Of a stretch of DNA of 64,000 nucleotides, positions 34,358-43,902 are shown in pieces. Each line of letters begins with the position of its first letter. The first letter of the stretch is position 1. The notes below the pieces were generated by a model. The model did not search any database. It was not told where the DNA came from and saw nothing but the letters and a program-made list of their open reading frames with translations. Made by a program: the position numbers and the translations under genes. This stretch comes from Candidatus Opimibacter skivensis (GTDB taxonomy: Bacteria; Bacteroidota; Bacteroidia; Chitinophagales; Saprospiraceae), in contig JADKGY010000029.1 of assembly GCA_016722045.1 (NCBI GenBank), positions 124,001 to 188,000 of the forward strand, read 5' to 3'.

Positions 34358-37300
34358 TTATCCTCCGGATGGATTGGTTTCGACGATTTTTACTTTCTTC
34401 TTTTTACCGGAAAAAATCTCGGAAAATTTATCATACTCCCTTCGGTAGGCAAGACCTAAACCTACTTTATTTTTCCGGCCTTCAAAAGTGACTTCATTCC
34501 TGTTGTACGCCCTGATTTTGAGCCGTCTGTCAGGGGTAATCCAATATTCGAGAGAGATATCACCTGCAAAATATTTTCCGCCTTTGCTTGCTTCAAGTGC
34601 TGATCCGCTCACATAGTTGCCACCCACATTAACAGATAATCGATCATTAAAAAATCCAATAGGCAGACTGGCACTGTAGGCACTGGCTGAATAATCACTA
34701 GGCGAACCATTTGGATCAAGTGTTCCCGTTTCCTTATTGGGTAAATCAACTGCAACATTCAAATCGATAGAGATGACATCACTCTTGATAAGGTCTCGGA
34801 GGAAGCCTCCTAGATAATTGGAGAGCGTAGATGAGATCAAATCTCCCAGCGTGCTTGTAATTCCTTTTGACACATTTAAACTTACCCCTGATGTCGTAGG
34901 CAGAAATGACCTTGTGAGCAGAAGTCCCATGACCTGCTCAAACAATGCATTCTCATTAGATTTCAATGCTTTTACTTTACTATCCACATATCCTTTAAGC
35001 TCGCCTGTCAACGTAGGGAATTCAATTTCAAAAGCAATATTCGGATGAAGAAGTGAGCCTGTCAGAATCATGATCAGGTCTACATCGACGCGCTCATTGG
35101 CCTGGCTGGTGAGACCTTTATTACTTACTAAATATTCTTCGATCAATGGCTTAATAGAGGCTTTAAGGTCTTTGTACTTCGCCCTGATATCAATCGTCGC
35201 ATCATATGGATCACCATCCCAATGTATTTTTCCACCGGGCAACAATTCAAATTGCTTGCGGACAATCTTGAAATTTGTGAAGAGATAATCCCCTTTTGTG
35301 ATGATGTAATTTCCCTGCATAGTCAGATTACCTGATCTACTCATTTTTATCTGAAGATCACCTGTCCCCACCCCACGTAATACTTCACCTGTGTTGTCAT
35401 CAAAAATAATATCCACCTGTGCATCATCCGTGATCGTCATATTCATCGTCAGGTCGATACCACTCAATTTGAACTGATTGATTTTTGAAACAGGTAATAA
35501 ACCATTTTGAAGAAAGACAACAAAATCCTTATCTGTGCTGACTTTAGAACCCGATAAAGGAATATAGATGTGCGTGCCCTTGGCAGTCACAAGGTCTACC
35601 TGCATTCGTAGATTAGCAATTGGACCTGAGAATTGCGCAATGACTGAACCAACTCCCTTTCCATAAAAGTTTGCATTTTCTTCAGAAGTGATGTCAAGGC
35701 CAAGAATACGGTCAGAAGTAATGGTGGCTCTGACTCCAAAATCTTTAAAATTATGATGTGTCAGACCTCCTTGAATGACGGCATAGTTTCCCTCCACATC
35801 ATAGAGTTTATCACCTGAAAGATCGATCATCGTCTCGGTGATTTCGAAAGGCTGATCATGGAACGCATAAGTAGTGCCGAGATAATTAATGGTGGTACTT
35901 CCATTGTATACTCTACCCCGGCCATTGGGTACAAGTCTATTTGTCTTTCCTTCCAGGTTCAGGGTAAAGTCTACAGATCCTTCTGTATCATGCACATTTC
36001 CACCAAGGAAAAATTCAATAAAGTCCATTGGAAATTGCGTCCCTTCGAGCGCTAAACGGAGATAATTCTGCTCCGCTTTCGGAATAGAATTTATCGGTGG
36101 CAAAAATGCCCCTGTCCCTTTGAGATGTACTTCGTCGCCACGCATATTCATAGCCACATCGATCTTGACAGAATCTTTTGGATCATTCATGATCGCTTTG
36201 ATTGTCCAGTCACCATACGGTTTATTATTGACCCTGAGCGCAGGGATACGCAGCATCGTGTTGAATTGTCTGATATTGTAGATGTTGTCAATTCTCAGAT
36301 CAATCGTGTACGTGCCTGAGAATTGAAATTTATCATTCACCCAAAGTGTATTGAGATAACTCACATCAAAACCCGTAATGAATGCCTCGATACCTTTGTT
36401 ATCCACATCATTTACGACGATCTTCCGTGCACCTGAATAGAGTTCGGTATTCTCAAGATTGAATTCACCTTTTTTAATCTGTATTCTGTTTGAGGCAGGC
36501 ATCACCCAATCTCCATCAAGCATCTTCAATTTGATCGGATTAAAGTTAAATGTCCATGCTCCATCCTGAGGATCGGCATTGATTTCAAGATCCAGCTCTT
36601 TGATGATATCCGCTATATCATCCGTCTTGAGGCGCATCCTGACACTATCATCCGTGGCTGTACCCGTGATGATGACATCTTCGAAAAAAAGATTCTCCTT
36701 TAAATCCGCAGCTATCACTTCAAGATTCAGGTCCGCTTTCCCACCTTTCTCACTAAAATTTATAGTCGACCCATATACATTTACACCCCCGTAATGCAAT
36801 TCAGGCAATTCAAAATAACCGTCCGTTTCCTGTTGATTTAGATTGAGTGTGCCAAATGTGTATGCGTTCTTGATCTCCAGTCCTTTCACACCCAGAAGGT
36901 CAAGCCAATGCCGGCTATCGTGTATACGTAGATCCCAGGAGAACCGTTGATTAAACTGTGTAGTGATTACCTTTTTAGGTGCTTCTACAGCACTTGGGTA
37001 ATGTTCATGCAGGTATTGTTGGAGCTGATTTGGAAAAGAGATGGGATCAAATACACCACTGAATGTTCCGGAAGCAATATCCGATTTGAATTTATAATAC
37101 CTGTCGTTCGATACTGAATCGATGAGGGCCACAACAGAGAGGGTGTCGAGTGAATAGTTTACACCCCGTATTGTTGCTTTTACATTTTCCCCCAATAAAG
37201 AACCATTGAATTGATCGATATTTCCTACTACCAGGTTGACGTCAAATGTTCCGCTGATCGAGACAGGAATATCACCTAATCCCAATTCTGATAATCTTAC

Positions 37301-39184
37301 GCTATCAATACGAGCGACAAAATCCAGTTTTGGCTGACTACCTTTTAAATCAACATTTCCTTCAAAATGCATGACTACATTCGGGTCATTGATATCAAGT
37401 GTTCCATTAAATAGTTTACCGGTGATCTGCCCTTCTAATCGTGTATTATGGTAGGTGTAATTTTTGTAGGTAAATGATGACATCACCGCTGACAAATCAG
37501 CAGAAACTGATTCAGATGTAAGCCCGGTACCTTCTATCACGCGTCCCGTCATGGTGACACGGCCCACATCAGGTTGATTAATCAATTTGCCAATATCAAA
37601 ATTGTCCAGGCTTATTTCTCCTGAATATTTGCCTTGTGCTATCCCGTTGATGGTATTCAGATTCATGTCAAGGGTAATACCGCCAAGTGATGTATTAAAC
37701 TTACCGTATGCAACGAAATTATCAGGGTATCCATCAAATTTTCCGGTGAAATTGATCAGGCCTAATGTATTGACTATCGGAGGCAGCTTTAATCCCGGAA
37801 ATAAATCTTTAAGACTCGTCGCACTGAATTTTGACTGGTCAAGATCAAGGCTCAGAAGCTGCGCACCTTTAATCGCAAGGTCCCGTGACCTGAAATCCCC
37901 TGTAAGGCTGATACCCCCAATCCCTGCATTCATGTTGAGGATCTTGAGGCGATTGACAATACCATTGATATTCCCCTGCAATACAATGTCCTTGTCCTTG
38001 TTGTCGGAAAAAAAAGTCACATGCTCCAGGGCAGGAACTATCGAGATCAGATCATTGATGTGTAGTTTAATATCAGCAGCAGGCAGATTAAGACGAACGG
38101 AATCAGCAAATGATTTGAAGTCGCTATATCCTGAATAAGTAAGTTTAACTGAATTTTTGATGAGACTATTTTTTGTCCGTACGACAAGATCATTCAGGTC
38201 AATTCCTTCGGAAGAAATATCGGCCGTTGAGGCAGAAAAATTTTCGAGCTCAAATCCGTTTTGGTGCAATAGATGGATCTGGACATCTTTTGCTTTCACA
38301 TGTGTGCCCCTCATTTGTAATGAATCCATCTGGATATCCACATCAACGAGACTTAAATGCGCATAGTCAAGGCCATGTGCCTGTGTGGTATCAACAGGCT
38401 TGTTTTGATTGTCGATATATAATTTCCCATCTGTCCATTTCAACGCATCGACATCAAAAGCCCATGGTTTTCCGGATGGTATCGTTGCGGCAGATAATAT
38501 AGCTTTTACAGGTTTTGATGTGAAATTGATGACGGGCTGATCAACATCCAGATCACTGATATCCATAAATTTCCCGGCCAGGTCAAGGGAATCAAGTTCG
38601 ATGTCAGCCCTGTGAAAAAACATATCTACTAATGTACCGGTAGAGGCATCATCAAGTTTGACCCTCATTTGATTAGCACTTACATTCTTAAGATCTAATT
38701 GGAATGGTGCAGCACTTGTATCCGCTTTTGGAGGGAACATCCTGACCAGCGCCAGATCAATATTCGTCAATGAATCCCCTTCCTTTTTTTGAATGTTAAG
38801 TAAACCATTTTCAAGGATGACCTGGTTGATCGTCAATCGTTTTGAAAAAAGATCCCATAGATTTTTAAAATCCACCTCCATAGAGCCTACATGGATCAAC
38901 GTATCTGCAGGCCTGTCCGGAGAACCGATATGGACATCTTTCAACGTCAGGTCTGATATCGGATTCAGGCTAAATCCACCTATCGATACCTCAGTCTTCA
39001 GGCTACGGGAAATGATCTTACTGACCCTCCCGGCGCCCCACATCTGGACGAAAGGAAGTTCGATCACGATCATCAACGTTAAGAAAATAGCGAGCAAAAT
39101 CAGTACAAACCGCCCAAGCCAAAAGAGGATACCTCTTGGCTTCTTTACCACCTGCGTCTTGGATTCCTCGTTTTCTGTACTCAT
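34358..39184 (-). CDS. tamB: TamB/DUF490-type envelope translocation protein
   Basis: This large envelope-spanning AsmA-like protein of 1608 residues has an N-terminal membrane anchor (about 20-45, GRFVLILLAIFLTLMIVIEL). A very long repetitive beta-strand body follows. The C-terminal TamB domain covers about 1200-1608, with GTGDLQIKMSRSGNLTMQGNYIITKGDYLF and LTSQANERVDVDLIMILTGSL. TamB-like proteins form a groove that bridges the periplasm and move phospholipids or assist outer-membrane protein assembly. Bacteroidota usually lack TamA nearby, as here. Short hairpin AGCCTGAGGCT at 34342-34352 may end the transcript. Confidence 0.92.
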   Translation of the reverse strand: MSTENEESKTQVVKKPRGILFWLGRFVLILLAIFLTLMIVIELPFVQMWGAGRVSKIISRSLKTEVSIGGFSLNPISDLTLKDVHIGSPDRPADTLIHVGSMEVDFKNLWDLFSKRLTINQVILENGLLNIQKKEGDSLTNIDLALVRMFPPKADTSAAPFQLDLKNVSANQMRVKLDDASTGTLVDMFFHRADIELDSLDLAGKFMDISDLDVDQPVINFTSKPVKAILSAATIPSGKPWAFDVDALKWTDGKLYIDNQNKPVDTTQAHGLDYAHLSLVDVDIQMDSLQMRGTHVKAKDVQIHLLHQNGFELENFSASTADISSEGIDLNDLVVRTKNSLIKNSVKLTYSGYSDFKSFADSVRLNLPAADIKLHINDLISIVPALEHVTFFSDNKDKDIVLQGNINGIVNRLKILNMNAGIGGISLTGDFRSRDLAIKGAQLLSLDLDQSKFSATSLKDLFPGLKLPPIVNTLGLINFTGKFDGYPDNFVAYGKFNTSLGGITLDMNLNTINGIAQGKYSGEISLDNFDIGKLINQPDVGRVTMTGRVIEGTGLTSESVSADLSAVMSSFTYKNYTYHNTRLEGQITGKLFNGTLDINDPNVVMHFEGNVDLKGSQPKLDFVARIDSVRLSELGLGDIPVSISGTFDVNLVVGNIDQFNGSLLGENVKATIRGVNYSLDTLSVVALIDSVSNDRYYKFKSDIASGTFSGVFDPISFPNQLQQYLHEHYPSAVEAPKKVITTQFNQRFSWDLRIHDSRHWLDLLGVKGLEIKNAYTFGTLNLNQQETDGYFELPELHYGGVNVYGSTINFSEKGGKADLNLEVIAADLKENLFFEDVIITGTATDDSVRMRLKTDDIADIIKELDLEINADPQDGAWTFNFNPIKLKMLDGDWVMPASNRIQIKKGEFNLENTELYSGARKIVVNDVDNKGIEAFITGFDVSYLNTLWVNDKFQFSGTYTIDLRIDNIYNIRQFNTMLRIPALRVNNKPYGDWTIKAIMNDPKDSVKIDVAMNMRGDEVHLKGTGAFLPPINSIPKAEQNYLRLALEGTQFPMDFIEFFLGGNVHDTEGSVDFTLNLEGKTNRLVPNGRGRVYNGSTTINYLGTTYAFHDQPFEITETMIDLSGDKLYDVEGNYAVIQGGLTHHNFKDFGVRATITSDRILGLDITSEENANFYGKGVGSVIAQFSGPIANLRMQVDLVTAKGTHIYIPLSGSKVSTDKDFVVFLQNGLLPVSKINQFKLSGIDLTMNMTITDDAQVDIIFDDNTGEVLRGVGTGDLQIKMSRSGNLTMQGNYIITKGDYLFTNFKIVRKQFELLPGGKIHWDGDPYDATIDIRAKYKDLKASIKPLIEEYLVSNKGLTSQANERVDVDLIMILTGSLLHPNIAFEIEFPTLTGELKGYVDSKVKALKSNENALFEQVMGLLLTRSFLPTTSGVSLNVSKGITSTLGDLISSTLSNYLGGFLRDLIKSDVISIDLNVAVDLPNKETGTLDPNGSPSDYSASAYSASLPIGFFNDRLSVNVGGNYVSGSALEASKGGKYFAGDISLEYWITPDRRLKIRAYNRNEVTFEGRKNKVGLGLAYRREYDKFSEIFSGKKKKVKIVETNPSGG

Positions 39185-39253
39185 TGAATGCTCCTATAAC
39201 GTCTTATCCTGCATTAAGATCATACAGGAGATATGATTTCATAAACTATTGTA

Positions 39254-40114
39254 TTAATGGTTTTTAGCCTCCTGAAGTTTATTAAATATTGCAATAGCAT
39301 CCATCGCAGGCTTTACATCATGTACTCTCAGTATGGACGCGCCACCTTCAAGCGCTGCCATATGCAAAGCCGTAGTGGCAAAAAGTGTCTCTTCCACAGG
39401 CCTTTTAATGACCTGGCCTAGTGATGATTTACGGCTTAGGCCAATTAAAACAGGACATTCCAGGATATTAAGAATCCGAAGTTGACGAATGATCTCAAAA
39501 TTCTGATTCACAGTCTTTGAAAATCCAAATCCCGGATCGATGATGATATCCCGTATCCCCCGGTGATGAAATATTCTCAATTTATTAACAAAATACGATA
39601 CAAGGTCCCTGATGAGATCATCATAGTCTGTATAGGTCTGCATATCGGCAGGATTACCCCTCATGTGCATCATGACATAAGCCACTTCTGAGGAAGCCAG
39701 AAGGTCGATCATCCCCGGATCCAGCGAACCTCCTGAAATATCATTGACCATGGTGGCCCCGGCATGGATAGCCTGACCGGCTACTTCAGACCTGTAGGAA
39801 TCCACAGATATAATGGCTTCCGGAAATGAATTGTGTAAAACTTCAACAGCCGGAATTACCCGATCCAGTTCCTCTTGAGAGCCAATCTCTTTAGCTCCGG
39901 GACGGGAAGACATCCCTCCGACATCGAGGATTTTTGCACCCTCCTCAAGCATCCGCCCTGCCCTGTCAATCAACTCACCACCTGAAATACCGGTCCGGCT
40001 AGGGGCAAAAAAAGAGTCTGGCGTGATATTTAAAATGCTCATCACCACCGGAGTAGTGAGGTCCAGCAATACCCGACCGCATCGGACTGACTGAGGAGAA
40101 TGTTTCATTAACAA
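39254..40114 (-). CDS. folP: Dihydropteroate synthase
   Basis: This TIM-barrel enzyme joins p-aminobenzoate to 6-hydroxymethyl-dihydropterin diphosphate in folate synthesis. Signatures are MSILNITPDSFF (about 24-35), AKILDVGGMSSRPGA (starting near 59), SVDSYRSEVA, VNDISGG (near 118) and the C-terminal ILRVHDVKPAMDA. At 286 residues it is normal. It is divergent from the M23 peptidase gene, with about 55 bases between starts. It is also the target of sulfonamides in general. Confidence 0.95.
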   Translation of the reverse strand: MLMKHSPQSVRCGRVLLDLTTPVVMSILNITPDSFFAPSRTGISGGELIDRAGRMLEEGAKILDVGGMSSRPGAKEIGSQEELDRVIPAVEVLHNSFPEAIISVDSYRSEVAGQAIHAGATMVNDISGGSLDPGMIDLLASSEVAYVMMHMRGNPADMQTYTDYDDLIRDLVSYFVNKLRIFHHRGIRDIIIDPGFGFSKTVNQNFEIIRQLRILNILECPVLIGLSRKSSLGQVIKRPVEETLFATTALHMAALEGGASILRVHDVKPAMDAIAIFNKLQEAKNH

Positions 40115-40169
40115 CTGCTTAAAGCCTCATTTTTAATGAATTAAATTAACTTGCGTCAAAATTAATCCA

Positions 40170-41468
40170 TTGGCCAGGACTAAGATCACACGTTACGCTA
40201 TATCCATGCTGTTTGTACTACTGACGGCATTCGCGATAGACTCAGCTAAAAGTCTGCATTTTTTATCATCCCGGAACCAGGAACAGGCATGTCAGTTTGA
40301 TGACTGCCATAAATATCTTCACTGGGATCTGGGTATAGTAGGCATCGAGACTCTAAAGCTCAGACCAAATGATGTTCTGGGCCAGTTACTTTCCAATCGC
40401 GGAGTTGAATATTTCAAGATCAACCAGCTTATCGAAGCAGCCAAATCTATATTTCCATTCCGCTCAATTCGGGCAGGAAAAGATCTGACGATCGTAAGCG
40501 ACCTTGCGGATTCAAGTATTCAGGCACTTGTATATGAGCCTGATCCGTATCGCCAGATCCTGTTTCATCTTGATGATAGTGTACGTGTTGAGGTCATCAA
40601 TAAAGATGTTGAAGTACGTACAGAAACAGCAGGTGGGGTGATCAACCAATCTTTGTGGGTCAGCATGAGCGATTTGGGCTTACCTATGGAACTGATTGCT
40701 TCTATGGAAAATGCGCTTGGCTGGTCAGTTGACTTTTATCATGTCCAGAAAGGGGATGCATTTCAATTGATCTATGAAAGAAAATATGTTGATGGGCAGC
40801 CACTGGGAATCCAAAAATTAGTGGGTGCGAGATATACTTCAGGAAACACAGTGTATAATTCTATTCTTTATAAGGGAAGTGATTATGAAGGATACTTTGA
40901 TCTTGAGGGCCGTCCGATGAAAAAAGCTTTTCTGAAATCTCCTGTAGAATATGCCCGAATCTCCAGTGGCTTCAACATGACCCGTTTCCATCCGATATTA
41001 AAGAGAGTCAAAGCACATTTAGGCACTGATTATGCTGCTCCGTGTGGTACACCCATCCGGGCAGTTGCTGATGGAAGAATTACAGCAGCTTCCTATACAT
41101 CAGGTAACGGCAATTTTGTGAAGATAAAACATGACAAGACCTATGACACTCAATATCTTCATATGTCACGTTTTGGGCCGGGTATCCATCCGGGTGTGTT
41201 AGTCAAACAAGGACAGACGATTGGTTATATCGGTCAGACAGGATTGGCTACAGGATGCCATGTTTGTTTCCGATTTTGGAAAAATGGAAAACAGGTGAAT
41301 CCGATAAATGAAAAAATGCCTCCGCCTGCAGCTATGGATCTTAATCAATTGCCGGGTTATCTGGAATACAGTAAAGGCATCAAGGAAATGTTGGATAAGG
41401 TGATCATCAGCATTCCGGCCGAACATCCGGTTGATGAGGTTCCTGATGAGAGCTTGCCGAATTCGTAG
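40170..41468 (+). CDS. M23-type peptidoglycan endopeptidase, Cys variant
   Basis: This exported LytM/M23 protein has an N-terminal signal or anchor (about 10-25), an OapA/LysM-like regulatory half and a C-terminal peptidase domain. The domain contains KAHLGTDYAAPCGTPIRAVADG (HxxxD near 291) and YDTQYLHMSRFGPG. The usual final HxH is H364-V-C366, so the last zinc histidine is replaced by cysteine. The frame allows TTG at 40170 or ATG at 40206 (MLFVLLTAF). The second gives a better signal peptide start, but TTG keeps a basic n-region. It would cleave stem-peptide cross-links or regulate a partner. Confidence 0.88.
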   Translation: MARTKITRYAISMLFVLLTAFAIDSAKSLHFLSSRNQEQACQFDDCHKYLHWDLGIVGIETLKLRPNDVLGQLLSNRGVEYFKINQLIEAAKSIFPFRSIRAGKDLTIVSDLADSSIQALVYEPDPYRQILFHLDDSVRVEVINKDVEVRTETAGGVINQSLWVSMSDLGLPMELIASMENALGWSVDFYHVQKGDAFQLIYERKYVDGQPLGIQKLVGARYTSGNTVYNSILYKGSDYEGYFDLEGRPMKKAFLKSPVEYARISSGFNMTRFHPILKRVKAHLGTDYAAPCGTPIRAVADGRITAASYTSGNGNFVKIKHDKTYDTQYLHMSRFGPGIHPGVLVKQGQTIGYIGQTGLATGCHVCFRFWKNGKQVNPINEKMPPPAAMDLNQLPGYLEYSKGIKEMLDKVIISIPAEHPVDEVPDESLPNS

Positions 41469-41536
41469 AAAGGAAGAAGGGAAGTTTCCGCTTTAGGCAA
41501 CAATAAACTCATTGTTTAAAGAAATGATTTTCAATC

Positions 41537-41551
41537 GCAGCCTCAGGCTGC
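41537..41551 (+). terminator. Hairpin GCAGCCTCAGGCTGC after the M23 gene
   Basis: A perfect 7-base stem with a single-base centre, followed by TTGAGTTTGTTTTCC, lies about 70 bases past the M23 stop. It is a plausible intrinsic terminator, though the T-run is interrupted. Confidence 0.5.
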
Positions 41552-41637
41552 TTGAGTTTGTTTTCCAAATTGATCCATTAATTCATGATATAGATTCGAA
41601 GGTGGTAAACTTCGAATAGCATTTATCATTCACAACT

Positions 41638-41688
41638 CACGTTTCCCGTCTCACGTCTCATGTCTCACATCTCACATCTCACATCTCA
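41638..41688 (-). repeat. GATGTGA tandem array at the histidine kinase stop
   Basis: In the kinase sense, the stop TGA (41688-41686) begins a run of TGAGATG units: several copies of GATGTGA, then the variants CATGAGA and CGTGAGA. The period of 7 places TGA in all frames. Confidence 0.88.
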
Positions 41689-42741
41689 GTCTTGAGCTTT
41701 ATCCAACGTAAATCCAAACGTGGAACCCCTACCCGGCGTGCTCCTTACATTGACAGTCTGATTGTGGGCTTCAAGGATATGTTTGACGATCGATAATCCT
41801 AAACCTGAGCCACCGGATTCACGACTGCGACTTTTGTCTACACGATAGAAGCGGTCGAAAAGATGGTTGAGATGTTTTTCTTCAATGCCAATACCATTGT
41901 CTGCAATCTCGATGAGGATCTGTCGGTCCATCACATAGAAACTCACTTTGGTGACTCCGTTTTCATTTCCATATTTGATCGAATTGAGAATCAGATTTGT
42001 GACTACCTGCCTTATGCCTTCGCGATCACCCTGCACTGCAAATGTTTTATCTGCCCCTTCTTTAAAGGTGAGCGTCACATTTCGCTGACGTGCATTGACT
42101 TCAAGATCATTGAAGACTTCGCGTACCAATGATTTAATATCAAACTTCTGAATATCCAGGATCAGATCTTCAGATTCAAGTTTACTGATCTCTTCAAGAT
42201 CCTGCACGATCGTCAATAGTCTTTCCACATTTGATGCTGCCCGTTCGAGATAGCGCATATTGACATTCTCATCATACACCCCACCATCGATCAGCGTGTA
42301 GATATACCCTTGTATCGAAAATATCGGTGTTTTCAATTCATGGGAAACATTGCCTATAAATCTCTTGCGATAAGCTTCAAGCGTTTTCAAGGTCTCAATT
42401 TCATTTTGTTGCGTTTCAGCCCAATGCTGGACTTCCTGCTCGACGCCATCAAGAAGGGGATCATCACTTTTTTTCAACGCTCTTTTATCCGGTACTGAAG
42501 TCTTTGCTTTACGTATGATTTTATACATCAACTTTATCCGGCGATAGATAAACCTATCGAGTATAAACTGAATCGCAAAAAACGAAAACACACCGATCGC
42601 CAGAATTACAAATATGCCTGTCTTCCATGAAAATTCAACACGCAAAACCTCTGTCCCGAGCCACAAAGCCAATGTTGTAAACAGCGTCATGGCTAATGCG
42701 CCATACATTGACATGGATCGAAGGCTTATATTTTTAAACAA
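41686..42741 (-). CDS. PhoR-like membrane sensor histidine kinase, no adjacent regulator
   Basis: Two membrane helices (about 12-30 and 42-60) with almost no periplasmic loop are followed by a HisKA domain with H134 in FIGNVSHELKTPIFS. The catalytic domain has the N box LNSIKYGNENG (starting near 248), DNGIGIEEKHL and the G2 box GGSGLGLSIVKHI (near 312). It autophosphorylates and passes phosphate to a response regulator. None is encoded beside it, so the partner is elsewhere. The small extracytoplasmic part suggests it senses a membrane or intracellular cue. Confidence 0.9.
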   Translation of the reverse strand: MFKNISLRSMSMYGALAMTLFTTLALWLGTEVLRVEFSWKTGIFVILAIGVFSFFAIQFILDRFIYRRIKLMYKIIRKAKTSVPDKRALKKSDDPLLDGVEQEVQHWAETQQNEIETLKTLEAYRKRFIGNVSHELKTPIFSIQGYIYTLIDGGVYDENVNMRYLERAASNVERLLTIVQDLEEISKLESEDLILDIQKFDIKSLVREVFNDLEVNARQRNVTLTFKEGADKTFAVQGDREGIRQVVTNLILNSIKYGNENGVTKVSFYVMDRQILIEIADNGIGIEEKHLNHLFDRFYRVDKSRSRESGGSGLGLSIVKHILEAHNQTVNVRSTPGRGSTFGFTLDKAQD

Positions 42742-42744
42742 GAT

Positions 42745-42958
42745 TAGTCAGTTGTGAATGGTGAGTTGTGAATTGTGAGTTGTGAGTGGTGAGTGGTAAT
42801 TCGTGAATAGTTTTATTTTTTCACTTTTCCTTATTTGTTATTCGTTATATATTACTTGTTATTTATTCGTTATTCGTTATTTGTTATTTGTTATTTGTTA
42901 TTTGTTACTCGTTATTTGTTATTCGTTCGTTATTCGTTATTCGTTATTTATTTTAATA
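42745..42958 (-). repeat. Degenerate GAATAAC / CAAATAA tandem array after the DUF4296 stop
   Basis: On the plus strand this reads TTATTCG and TTATTTG units for about 110 bases, preceded by GTGAGTTGT-like units near 42750-42800. In the sense of the gene ending at 42959 it is AATAACG, the same unit and orientation as the perfect array at 58009-58106. Confidence 0.88.
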
Positions 42959-43279
42959 TCACTGTATCGAATCCGCCATTTGCTTAGCGCGATCAATGAT
43001 CAATTTTAATTTTTTCGGATCAGTCTGAAGCAGATCCATTTCACTCTTTATCTCTTCATAAGAGAGTTGATAGACTTCTTCAATTCGCTTTTTAAAAAGA
43101 AGTCTGATCGAATCCTGTTGCAGCGGGCTCAAATCGGGCAAAGCTACTTCCGCAAGCTGCAAATCAAGCATGAGATGGGCCATCCGTTCATCCGAAAGCT
43201 TATATTCATTTTTTGGTGAAGACTGGCAGGCTGCCATGATCATGATCAAAAATAGAATGATCAAAGATTTTATCCTCAT
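42959..43279 (-). CDS. DUF4296 lipoprotein
   Basis: The lipoprotein signal ends at the MAAC lipobox (about 15-18). The 85-residue helical domain contains MAHLMLDLQLAEVAL (starting near 33), the hallmark of DUF4296, a Bacteroidota-specific family of unknown function. The start codon overlaps the sixA stop by 4 bases (ATGA), so the pair is translationally coupled. It likely sits in the periplasmic leaflet or outer membrane. Confidence 0.85.
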   Translation of the reverse strand: MRIKSLIILFLIMIMAACQSSPKNEYKLSDERMAHLMLDLQLAEVALPDLSPLQQDSIRLLFKKRIEEVYQLSYEEIKSEMDLLQTDPKKLKLIIDRAKQMADSIQ

Positions 43280-43779
43280 AATGAATATTGTTTCGGGTAA
43301 TGAAACCCAATGAACCCTGCATGTTCAGGTTTGAATTTTTTCCAATTTGATATCATTGCCTGCGCATGCACCACCCCGCAAGTGGGAACATTGTCGATAT
43401 GAACTCCTGCCAGATGGTTAGCTATCCAGGTAAAAGTAGGATTGTGACCAAAAATGTAAACAAACGATGCAGAATCAGGTGCTGAACAAAGCACATCGTA
43501 AACCTGCTGTGCAGTGGCTTCATACAATTCATTTCTGACCAAAAAGGCTGACTCCTGAAGGCCAAATTCTTTTCTGAAAAATTCAGCGGTAGTACGGGCT
43601 CGATTTGCACCAGAAGTGATGATCAGGTCCGGAATAAGGCCCGATTCCTTCATTTTGCGAGCCATCATAGGGGCATCTTTCAAGCCCCGGGCGTCAAGCT
43701 TCCGGTCAAAATCATCAGCACCGGGCTGATCCCAGCTCGACTTGGCATGACGGACAAAACAAACATCTTTTACTTCCAT
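43276..43779 (-). CDS. SixA-like histidine phosphatase
   Basis: This branch-2 histidine phosphatase has the RHG-type motif in VRHAKSSWDQPG (about 9-20), where the histidine is phosphorylated in catalysis. A conserved arginine lies in SGANRARTTAEFF and a second catalytic histidine in VYIFGHNPTF (about 107-116). E. coli SixA removes phosphate from histidine phosphotransfer proteins. At 167 residues it has the SixA size. It is coupled to the DUF4296 gene and divergent from the SWIM-phosphoglucomutase gene. Confidence 0.88.
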   Translation of the reverse strand: MEVKDVCFVRHAKSSWDQPGADDFDRKLDARGLKDAPMMARKMKESGLIPDLIITSGANRARTTAEFFRKEFGLQESAFLVRNELYEATAQQVYDVLCSAPDSASFVYIFGHNPTFTWIANHLAGVHIDNVPTCGVVHAQAMISNWKKFKPEHAGFIGFHYPKQYSL

Positions 43780-43902
43780 AGGAGCGGATTACCTTTACAA
43801 ATTTATGTCTAACAAAGGGGAATGTCTTCATTAATTCATTCAAAATGAAGATTATGACTCCTTAAATGACCAACCAAAGCACAAAAAACGCAGAATGACC
43901 GA

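Noticed and set aside
37587..38138. 183-residue plus-strand frame inside tamB
   Set aside because: Antisense shadow of a strongly supported gene with no recognisable domain.
38793..39236. 147-residue plus-strand frame at the tamB 5' end
   Set aside because: Antisense to the TamB anchor region; composition is that of a shadow frame.
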